11,745 bases of DNA. It comes from Deltaproteobacteria bacterium. Lineage in GTDB: Bacteria > Desulfobacterota > Desulfobacteria > Desulfobacterales > C00003060. The notes under the pieces are model-generated. The model made no database searches. It was not told where the DNA came from and saw only the letters and a list, made by a program, of their open reading frames with translations. A program made the translations under genes and the position numbers. The stretch is from assembly GCA_019309815.1 (NCBI GenBank), contig JAFDFO010000046.1:1-11745 (forward strand). Reading direction: 5' to 3'. Position 1 is the stretch's first letter. Every line of letters starts with the position of its first letter. Below, in pieces: positions 6,307 through 11,745 of the stretch.

Positions 6307-6615
6307 ATGTTGCCAAAAAATAGACCCCCAACTCATCCGGGAGAAATGATGTTAAAGGAATTTCTTGAACCTTTGAGAATTACCCAAACAGAATTGGCTC
6401 GTCATCTTGGGTGGCCATATGCCAGACTGAATGAAATCATTAATGGACGACGAGGCATTACTGCTGCCTCTGCGCTTGCACTGGGCGAGGCGTTGGGGAC
6501 CGGCCCTGAATTTTGGTTGAATTTACAGCGAGATTGGGATCTTTGGCAGGGCCTGCGAAAACATCAACCTGTCCGTCCGTTAAGAAGGGTTGCAGCACAC
6601 CCTGCCACCAATTAG
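6307..6615 (+). CDS. higA: HigA antitoxin (XRE-family helix-turn-helix)
   Basis: The antitoxin that binds HigB and represses the higBA promoter. The 102 residues contain the HigA signatures HPGEMMLKEFLEPL (10-23), a helix-turn-helix about 26-45 (TQTELARHLG... ARLNEII), NGRRGITAASALALGEALGT (46-65) and PEFWLNLQRDWDL (67-79). Length is normal. The start is fixed by a perfect Shine-Dalgarno ten bases after the higB stop, so the two are co-transcribed and probably coupled. No terminator was seen before larC, 29 bases on. Identification is secure. Confidence 0.93.
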   Translation: MLPKNRPPTHPGEMMLKEFLEPLRITQTELARHLGWPYARLNEIINGRRGITAASALALGEALGTGPEFWLNLQRDWDLWQGLRKHQPVRPLRRVAAHPATN

Positions 6616-6644
6616 TTTTGTAGGTGTGAATGCTTGGAAGACAA

Positions 6645-7808
6645 ATGAATATCGCCTACTTTGATTGTTTCGCTGGAATCAGCGGTAACATGATTCTTGG
6701 AGCCCTTATTGACTTAGGGGTGCCGGCGGACTTCCTCGAAGAAAACATTCGGAACCTCCCTCTGGATGCCTTCCACATCGAGATCAGCACAGCGGGTCGG
6801 ATGGGAATTCACGGGAGTCACGTCCACGTTGCGGTTGCAGATAAGGATAAACCGGCGAGGAACTACAGGGACATAAGGTCCCTTATCGACAATAGTGTCC
6901 TGTCGGACCGGGTGAAAGGTTTGAGCCTGGAGGTGTTTGGGAGGCTGGCCGACGTTGAGGCATCGATCCACAACAGCCCCAAAGAGGATGTCCATTTCCA
7001 TGAATTGGGGGGCGTAGACGCCATTGTCGATGTCGTCGGCGCTGCTCTTGGGGTGGAATGGCTCGGGATCGATAAGATTTCGGCTTCTGAGATTCCGGTG
7101 GGCAAAGGATTTGTGACATGCCAGCACGGCACTCTTCCCATTCCAGCTCCTGCCACTCTGAGCCTCCTTGATGGGATACCGGTTTACGGCACGGGCGTTT
7201 CCCGCGAACTGGTAACACCCACGGGTGCTGCTATCCTTACGTCGCTGTGTAGAGATTTCGGCCCGATGCCTAAGATGTTGATTCGACAGGTCGGTTACGG
7301 CGTAGGTACCCGTGACTTAGAGGAAATTCCAAATCTTCTCAGGGTTGTGCTGGGGGAACCTCATTCCATCACTGAGGCGGATAGCGTAACCATCGTTGAG
7401 ACCAACATTGATGATATGAATCCCGAGATATTCGGCTTTGTCATGGAGCGGCTCTTTGAAGACGGAGCCCTTGACGTCATCTGGGTCCCGGTCTTCATGA
7501 AGAAAAACCGGCCTGGAACCATGGTCCAGGTCATCTGTGACGAGACCGACCGAGAGGCTGTGGTGCGCCGGATCCTATCAGAGACCACCGCCACCGGCGT
7601 ACGGCATTACCGAGTAGAGCGAACCAAGCTTCCACGAAAACTCAGGGAGGCCACCACCTCATACGGGAAGGTGCGAGTCAAGGAGTTTTCGGATCCCAGC
7701 GGCAGGACTTTCCAGGTCCCTGAATATGAGGACTGCAAGAAAATCGCCTTGGAGCAAAACGTCCCTCTGAAATTGGTTTACCAGACAATCGTTAAAGAAA
7801 TATCTTAA
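6645..7808 (+). CDS. larC: Nickel-pincer cofactor biosynthesis protein LarC
   Basis: LarC inserts nickel, using CTP, into the pyridinium dithio-mononucleotide made by LarB and LarE. This gives the pincer cofactor of lactate racemase LarA and related enzymes. Numbered from ATG 6645 (387 residues): N-terminal MNIAYFDCFAGISG (1-14), VHFHELGGVDAIVDVVGAAL (116-135), HGTLPIPAPATLSLL (161-175) and PTGAAILTSL (192-201). The C-terminal metal-handling part has NIDDMNPEIFG (254-264) and VPVFMKKNRPGT (281-292). ATG 6630 would add five residues; 6645 is preferred because family members start at this MxIAYFDCFAG, with GGAAG just upstream. It is one unbroken frame, unlike Lactobacillus plantarum, where larC1/larC2 are joined by frameshifting. 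N15 stands where SGDM is usual. No larA, larB or larE is nearby. It may be read from the higBA promoter. Confidence 0.94.
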   Translation: MNIAYFDCFAGISGNMILGALIDLGVPADFLEENIRNLPLDAFHIEISTAGRMGIHGSHVHVAVADKDKPARNYRDIRSLIDNSVLSDRVKGLSLEVFGRLADVEASIHNSPKEDVHFHELGGVDAIVDVVGAALGVEWLGIDKISASEIPVGKGFVTCQHGTLPIPAPATLSLLDGIPVYGTGVSRELVTPTGAAILTSLCRDFGPMPKMLIRQVGYGVGTRDLEEIPNLLRVVLGEPHSITEADSVTIVETNIDDMNPEIFGFVMERLFEDGALDVIWVPVFMKKNRPGTMVQVICDETDREAVVRRILSETTATGVRHYRVERTKLPRKLREATTSYGKVRVKEFSDPSGRTFQVPEYEDCKKIALEQNVPLKLVYQTIVKEIS

Positions 7809-7838
7809 GGAATGGGGAGTGGGGAATTCGGAATGAAC

Positions 7839-7893
7839 GCGCAGAGCGCAGAGCGCAAAGGGCAGAGCGTGAAAGAATAAAACGCTATGCGCC
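7839..7893 (+). repeat. GCGCAGAGCGC-type degenerate repeat before pgpA
   Basis: Three to four copies of GCGCAGA/GCGCAAA-like units lead into GCAGAGCGTGAAAGA and ACGCTATGCGCC, which can pair back with the GGCGCA/GCGC units. A related copy with the same order of modules lies at 10945-11007. It occupies most of the larC-pgpA spacer. Confidence 0.7.
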
Positions 7894-7900
7894 TGACGGC

Positions 7901-8392
7901 TTGAAAACATCCCCGCATTCGAAGAAGGTAGTGCAAAGAATCCGAGAAAAATGTGTCGTTTTTTTGGCAACGGGCTGTTATGCAGGATACGTTCCCAAGG
8001 TTCCGGGGACTGCCGGTTCGCTCGTCGCGATTCCTCTTTGTTATCTCATTTCGAGGTTTAGCCCGACCCAGGCAACCCTTTTCCTCTTTCTTTTTATGGG
8101 GATAGCCGTCTGGGTATCCGGTGAGGCCGAAAAGCTGTTTAACGAGAAGGACAGTGGCCGGATCGTCATAGACGAAATCGCCGGCATGTCCGTAACGTTA
8201 TTTCTTGTACCGTGGACCGTCACAAGTGTAGTGATGGGTTTCTTACTTTTTAGAATCATGGACATCATCAAGCCCTTTCCCATCAGGAGGCTTGAACACG
8301 GGCTAAGCGGGGGGTGGGGCGTTGTAGGCGACGATCTCCTGGCAGGCATTTATGCCCAGGTTGCCCTGAGGGTCGTGATTGGTTTTCTTTAG
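7901..8392 (+). CDS. pgpA: Phosphatidylglycerophosphatase A
   Basis: An inner-membrane phosphatase that converts phosphatidylglycerol phosphate to phosphatidylglycerol. The 163 residues carry the PgpA signatures: VPKVPGTAGS (31-40), KDSGRIVIDEIAGM (83-96), FRIMDIIKPFPIRRLE (117-132) and GDDLLAGIYA (143-152). Hydrophobic segments lie about 38-50, 58-73, 96-120 and 147-163. TTG 7901 is the longest plausible start; GTG 7931 is an alternative. Neither has a clear Shine-Dalgarno, and a repeat patch fills the bases upstream. The stop is 14 bases from pncC, so the two form an operon, an arrangement known in deltaproteobacteria. Identity is firm; the exact start is not. Confidence 0.92.
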   Translation: MKTSPHSKKVVQRIREKCVVFLATGCYAGYVPKVPGTAGSLVAIPLCYLISRFSPTQATLFLFLFMGIAVWVSGEAEKLFNEKDSGRIVIDEIAGMSVTLFLVPWTVTSVVMGFLLFRIMDIIKPFPIRRLEHGLSGGWGVVGDDLLAGIYAQVALRVVIGFL

Positions 8393-8406
8393 GCCCTGGA
8401 TGAAGG

Positions 8407-8901
8407 ATGGAGCACAATTCCCTTGAACAAGAAGTGGCTCGGCTGCTACTGTCGCTCGGAATCACGATTGCGGTAGCAGAGTCATGCACGGGAGGGCTGA
8501 TCTGTCACCGCCTTACCAACATATCGGGCAGTTCGGAATATCTCGAGAGGGGGGTGGTGGCTTACAGCAACCGCTCCAAGATAGAGCTTCTGGGAATCTC
8601 CGAGCAGGTCATTGAAGAATATGGGGCAGTGAGTGAGGTGTGCGTTCGGGCCATGGCGAGCGGCATCAAACGGCTCGCAGGAACAGACTTGGGTCTATCG
8701 GTCAGCGGGATTGCCGGTCCCACGGGTGGAACGTCAGAGAAACCGGTGGGGACCGTCTACATAGCCATGGCCTGGAACGAGGATGTGCAGTGCTGGAAGC
8801 ATTTCTTTGGAGGTAGTCGGGCGGAAATCAAACAGCAAACCTCTGAGGAGGCTCTCCTACGGGTACGGGAGCACTTGAGGGCCCGCCATTCAAAAGAGTA
8901 A
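8407..8901 (+). CDS. pncC: Nicotinamide-nucleotide amidohydrolase PncC (CinA C-terminal domain)
   Basis: Deamidates NMN to nicotinate mononucleotide in the cytosol, returning the NMN released by NAD-dependent DNA ligase to NAD synthesis. At 164 residues it is the stand-alone C-terminal domain, without the N-terminal MoCF-like domain of full CinA. Signatures are AESCTGG (24-30, with the active-site serine region), GSSEYLERGVVAYSN (41-55), YGAVSE (72-77), SGIAGPTGG (100-108) and EKPVGTVYIA (111-120). ATG 8407 is 14 bases after the pgpA stop, with only a GGA/GAAGG-like ribosome site. Location before recA is common for cinA-type genes and fits a link to DNA repair. A long hairpin follows. Confidence 0.93.
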   Translation: MEHNSLEQEVARLLLSLGITIAVAESCTGGLICHRLTNISGSSEYLERGVVAYSNRSKIELLGISEQVIEEYGAVSEVCVRAMASGIKRLAGTDLGLSVSGIAGPTGGTSEKPVGTVYIAMAWNEDVQCWKHFFGGSRAEIKQQTSEEALLRVREHLRARHSKE

Positions 8902-9117
8902 AAGACTATCACGAAAGCACTGAGGGAAGAAAAAAAAGACTATCACGCCTCTTCATAAGGCGCAGCCGCAAAACACGAAATAAAGAAAAAAACACGAAAA
9001 GAAACGAAGAACAAAACAGACTATTCCTCCGTTTGCGTGCTGTGCGGCATCTGCCTCATGAAGAGGCCTGGTCGTTTTTCTGCTCTTCTTCCTTTCGTGC
9101 TTTCGTGATTAATCTTT
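8901..9117 (+). repeat. Long imperfect inverted repeat filling the pncC-thpR spacer
   Basis: The two halves pair in several blocks: ATCACGAAAGCAC (8908-8920) with GTGCTTTCGTGAT (9097-9109); GGAAGAA (8925-8931) with TTCTTCC (9086-9092); GCCTCTTCAT (8947-8956) with ATGAAGAGGC (9058-9067). CCGCA and CACG blocks continue inward. AAAGACTATCACG also occurs twice in direct orientation (8901-8913, 8935-8947). No gene is visible. As RNA it would fold into one ~215-base hairpin. It may be a MITE-like or dispersed repeat; no target duplication was seen. Confidence 0.7.
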
Positions 9118-9134
9118 AGTCTCTTAAGAAGAGC

Positions 9135-9710
9135 ATGAGTGAGAAAATACGGACGTTTATAGCCATCAGTCTTCCCGAGTCTGTTCTTCAGGCTATGCTG
9201 AATGCGCAGGAGACTCTGAAAGGGTCAGGTCTCAAGATCCGATGGGTCCGAAAAGAAGGCATTCACTTGACCATTAAATTTTTGGGAGATATTGATAGGG
9301 GTGATGTGGAGAGAATCCACGGCGCGATGAAACAAGCAACAAAGGCCTTTTCACCCCTTGTGCTTCAAGGGGAGGGAGTTGGCGTCTTCCCGGATCTCAA
9401 GCGTCCCCGTGTCGTGTGGGTAGGTCTGTCCGGAGATATGAAGGCCTTGCGTGTTCTTCAAGGGGAGTTGGAAGCTCAGCTCGCTGGCCTGGGGTTCCCA
9501 AAGGAGAAGCGGTCCTTCAAAGGACATCTTACGCTGGGCCGGATCAAAGGTCGCATGGATGGGGTTAAGCTGGGAGAGGTGCTGAGAGCATTGGGAGATT
9601 TTCGAACAACGCCTTTCACGGTGCAATCGGTTGTTCTTTTTCAAAGCGATTTGCGTCCGGACGGGGCAGTCTACAGCAGGCTGGCTGAGGCGAGACTTGA
9701 AAGTGCATAG
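9135..9710 (+). CDS. thpR: RNA 2',3'-cyclic phosphodiesterase ThpR (LigT / 2H family)
   Basis: A cytosolic 2H-phosphoesterase that opens 2',3'-cyclic phosphate ends of RNA; it was first described as 2'-5' RNA ligase. The 191 residues have the two catalytic HxTx motifs, HLTI (44-47, in HLTIKFLGDI) and HLTL (131-134, in HLTLGRI), plus the typical RTFIAISLPE start (6-15) and PRVVWVGL (91-98). Length is normal. ATG 9135 has only a weak AAGAAGAG ribosome site, because the long inverted repeat ends about 17 bases upstream. It lies between pncC and recA, as in many deltaproteobacteria. Confidence 0.94.
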   Translation: MSEKIRTFIAISLPESVLQAMLNAQETLKGSGLKIRWVRKEGIHLTIKFLGDIDRGDVERIHGAMKQATKAFSPLVLQGEGVGVFPDLKRPRVVWVGLSGDMKALRVLQGELEAQLAGLGFPKEKRSFKGHLTLGRIKGRMDGVKLGEVLRALGDFRTTPFTVQSVVLFQSDLRPDGAVYSRLAEARLESA

Positions 9711-9717
9711 AGTGCAC
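9703..9717 (+). repeat. Small inverted repeat across the thpR stop
   Basis: GTGCATAGAGTGCAC has perfect 5-bp arms around TAGAG and contains the thpR stop codon. It lies about 100 bases before recA. It could be a weak transcript hairpin or a binding site, or chance. Confidence 0.3.
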
Positions 9718-9819
9718 GAAAGTGTTTCGATTTAAGGGAATACGCGCAATCCTTTAAACTGATTATTGAAGGTCTGAACTTTAGGCATTTTAGCGCACTG
9801 TTTCTAAAGGGGGATATTT

Positions 9820-10875
9820 ATGGGTGACATGTCCGTGGAGAAGGCGAGGGCTGTCGAAGTGGCGATGGGGCAGATAGAACGCCAATTCGGCAAAGGCTCC
9901 ATCATGAAATTGGGTGCCCAGGTCATTGCAGATGTCCCGGCCATATCGACCGGATCGCTTACGCTTGACCACGCCCTCGGGGTGGGAGGTATCCCAAGGG
10001 GGCGAGTGGTAGAGCTGTTTGGCCCTGAAGCCTCAGGCAAGACCACCCTGGCTCTCCAGATCGTGGCCGAGGCTCAAAAAAAGGGTGGCATCGCCGCCTT
10101 TGTCGACGCCGAACACGCTCTCGATGTCACGTATGCCAGAAGGCTGGGGGTCAACTGTGACGAGCTACTGGTTTCTCAGCCGGATACGGGTGAGCAGGCC
10201 CTGGAGATCACTGAGGTCCTGGTTCGAAGCGGGGCAATGGATGTGGTCGTTATTGATTCCGTGGCCGCCCTGGTGCCCAGGGCAGAGATCGAAGGGGAGA
10301 TGGGAGATGTTCACATGGGTCTCCAGGCCAGGCTCATGTCGCAGGCCTTGAGAAAGTTGACGGCCAGTATCAGTAAATCCATGACATCAGTCATATTCAT
10401 CAATCAGATTAGGTTCAAGATCGGAGTGATGTTTGGTAATCCCGAGACAACCCCTGGAGGAAATGCTCTTAAGTTCTATTCCTCGGTGAGACTTGACATC
10501 CGGAGGATTGGGAATATTAAGGACGGGCAAGAGGTTGTCGGGAGCCGGACTCGCGTGAGGGTGGTGAAGAACAAGGTGGCACCCCCTTTCAAAGAAGCAG
10601 AGTTTGATATCATGTACGGCCATGGGATCTCCACTGAAGGCGATCTTCTTGACCTGGCTGCTCAAGCACAGATCGTCGACAAGAGCGGGGCCTGGTACTC
10701 CTTTGACAAAGAACGCATCGGACAGGGGAGGGAGAATGCAAAAGCGTTTCTGAAGGAACATCCTGATGTCTACGGTCGTATCCGTGAGAAGGTTCGCGAT
10801 GCCCTTGGACTGGTAAAGGAAAAACCTGCCGAGGCAGAAACGGCAGGGCCAGAGAATAGCGGTAAGAAAAAGTAG
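9820..10875 (+). CDS. recA: Recombinase RecA
   Basis: Forms ATP-dependent filaments on single-stranded DNA, drives strand exchange and triggers LexA-type cleavage. The 351 residues match full-length RecA: Walker A GPEASGKT (68-75), the DAEHALD segment (96-102), Walker B VVVIDSVAAL (142-151), and the L2 DNA-binding region NQIRFKIGVMFGNPETTPGG (195-214). The LDIRRIG segment is at 225-231, and the acidic/lysine-rich tail from about 334 is EKPAEAETAGPENSGKKK. ATG 9820 follows AAGGGGGA with GGGGG six bases away. The 109-base upstream region has only a weak promoter-like pair (TTGAAG 9766-9771, TTTAGC 9789-9794). I recognised no SOS box of the E. coli or Gram-positive type. No recX lies between recA and alaS. 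Confidence 0.97.
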   Translation: MGDMSVEKARAVEVAMGQIERQFGKGSIMKLGAQVIADVPAISTGSLTLDHALGVGGIPRGRVVELFGPEASGKTTLALQIVAEAQKKGGIAAFVDAEHALDVTYARRLGVNCDELLVSQPDTGEQALEITEVLVRSGAMDVVVIDSVAALVPRAEIEGEMGDVHMGLQARLMSQALRKLTASISKSMTSVIFINQIRFKIGVMFGNPETTPGGNALKFYSSVRLDIRRIGNIKDGQEVVGSRTRVRVVKNKVAPPFKEAEFDIMYGHGISTEGDLLDLAAQAQIVDKSGAWYSFDKERIGQGRENAKAFLKEHPDVYGRIREKVRDALGLVKEKPAEAETAGPENSGKKK

Positions 10876-10944
10876 ACAACAACAAGTAAGGAGTAGGCAG
10901 TAAGCAGTAGGCAGCTACACTGGATTGACGATTGATGATTGAAA

Positions 10945-11007
10945 GCGCAGGGCGCAAAGCGCAGAGCGCGAAAGAAAAAAGACGCTATGCTCTATGCCCT
11001 ATGCGCC
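10945..11007 (+). repeat. Second copy of the GCGCAGAGCGC/ACGCTATGC repeat, in the recA-alaS spacer
   Basis: The order GCGCAG-GGCGCAAAGCGCAGAGCGC, GAAAGA, ACGCTATGC, ATGCGCC mirrors the repeat at 7839-7893, with extra CTATGC-like units. The ends (GGCGCA and TGCGCC) can pair. Just upstream (10884-10944) lie other short degenerate repeats (GTAGGCAGTAAGCAGTAGG; TTGACGATTGATGATTGA). Confidence 0.7.
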
Positions 11008-11047
11008 ATGCATTTGACTTCAGGCACTTTGGTTTACTTTTACTGAT

Positions 11048-11081
11048 GACCAATGACTAATGACAATTGACCAATGACTAA
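11048..11081 (+). repeat. 13-bp direct repeat against the alaS start codon
   Basis: GACCAATGACTAA occurs at 11048-11060 and 11069-11081, exactly 21 bases apart, with TGACAATT between. The second copy ends one base before the alaS ATG at 11083, so the repeat takes the place where a Shine-Dalgarno should be. Confidence 0.8.
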
Positions 11082-11082
11082 C

Positions 11083-11745
11083 ATGACCGGAGACGATCTG
11101 CGAAGCAAGTTCTTGGCCTATTTTGAGGAAAAAGGCCATACGATAGTAAAGAGCTCATCACTGGTACCTGATGAGGATCCCACATTGCTTTTTACCAATG
11201 CCGGCATGGTGCAGTTTAAAAGGACCTTGCTAGGGGAAGATAAACGGCCTTATGTGCGTGCAGCCAGTTCTCAGAAGTGTGTTCGTGCAGGCGGAAAACA
11301 CAATGACCTTGAAAATGTGGGTTACACCAACCGCCATCACACGTTTTTTGAGATGCTGGGGAATTTCTCGTTTGGAGACTACTTCAAGGAACTGGCCATT
11401 GAACTGGCATGGGATTTGATGACTCAGGGATATGGCCTGCCCGCGGAAAAGCTCTGGGTCTCTGTGTACGAAGAAGACGATGAGGCACACAGACTCTGGG
11501 CCGCCAATACAGGGATAGCGGAGGACCGGATCGTTCGTCTGGGTGAAAAGGACAATTTCTGGTCCATGGGGGATACAGGCCCCTGCGGTCCTTGCTCCGA
11601 AATACTGATAGATCAGGGCGAAGCAATCGGTTGCGGCCGGCCGGAGTGCAAGGTAGGCTGTGACTGTGACCGCTACCTGGAGATCTGGAATCTGGTGTTC
11701 ATGGAGTTTAACCGGGATGCATCCGGCAACACGACCCCGCTTCCA
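11083..11745 (+). CDS. alaS: Alanyl-tRNA synthetase, 5' part (3' end outside window)
   Basis: A class II synthetase that charges tRNA-Ala. The frame is open from ATG 11083 to the window end (221 codons of the usual ~870-880), covering the N-terminal aminoacylation domain. Signatures are FTNAGMVQFK (37-46), SSQKCVRAGGKHNDLENVG (62-80), motif 2 RHHTFFEMLGNFSFGDYF (84-101), NFWSMGDTGPCGPCSEI and IWNLVFMEFNR. The cysteine-rich insertion CGRPECKVGCDCDRY lies before IWNLVF. MTGDDLRSKFLAYFEEKGH is the expected N-terminus, so the start is well placed although no Shine-Dalgarno is visible; direct repeats lie immediately before the ATG. It follows recA, a common deltaproteobacterial order. Confidence 0.96.
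   Translation, partial: MTGDDLRSKFLAYFEEKGHTIVKSSSLVPDEDPTLLFTNAGMVQFKRTLLGEDKRPYVRAASSQKCVRAGGKHNDLENVGYTNRHHTFFEMLGNFSFGDYFKELAIELAWDLMTQGYGLPAEKLWVSVYEEDDEAHRLWAANTGIAEDRIVRLGEKDNFWSMGDTGPCGPCSEILIDQGEAIGCGRPECKVGCDCDRYLEIWNLVFMEFNRDASGNTTPLP

Noticed and set aside
9711..9819. LexA/SOS box upstream of recA
   Set aside because: No CTG-N10-CAG, GAAC-N4-GTTC or other dyad I know; GGTCTGAAC at 9771-9779 is only a half-like match.

Overview
The window looks like chromosomal DNA from an anaerobic deltaproteobacterium (Desulfobacterota, probably a sulfate reducer or syntroph). This placement is an inference. It rests on the run pgpA - pncC(cinA) - thpR - recA - alaS, a selenocysteine tRNA, an unsplit larC, and spacers filled with patchy degenerate repeats of a kind common in that group. 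No 16S or other decisive marker is present.

Layout. Bases 1-420 are the 3' end of rpe, closed by a hairpin-plus-T terminator. A lone RecQ-family helicase gene (690-2633) follows and ends in a strong hairpin. Next comes an archaeal-type AAA ATPase gene (2921-4036), preceded by four 15-bp tandem repeats and split by one in-frame amber codon. Bases 4037-4329 hold no convincing gene. tRNA-Sec (selC) lies on the minus strand at 4330-4427 with its own near-consensus promoter. From there on all genes are on the plus strand: a PepT-like M20 peptidase with a possible structured 5' leader (4560-4698), a higB-higA toxin-antitoxin pair, larC, pgpA, pncC, thpR, recA and the 5' part of alaS.

How the genes fit together. 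rpe, pgpA, recA and alaS are housekeeping genes. PncC recycles NMN, which NAD-dependent DNA ligase releases during repair, so its position near recA is sensible. LarC makes the nickel-pincer cofactor and has no lar partner in the window. The recQ/ATPase segment and higBA look like accessory insertions on either side of tRNA-Sec and the peptidase. higBA ends only 29 bases before larC, so larC may be read from the toxin-antitoxin promoter.

The items most worth a second look are the candidate leader RNA before the peptidase, the four-unit 15-bp array plus amber codon in the ATPase gene, the nearly leaderless higB transcript, and the repeat-filled spacers before pgpA, thpR and alaS. The last group leaves several genes without a recognisable Shine-Dalgarno. 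I found no CRISPR array, intact transposase, prophage or rRNA. No clearly new multi-gene system is visible.
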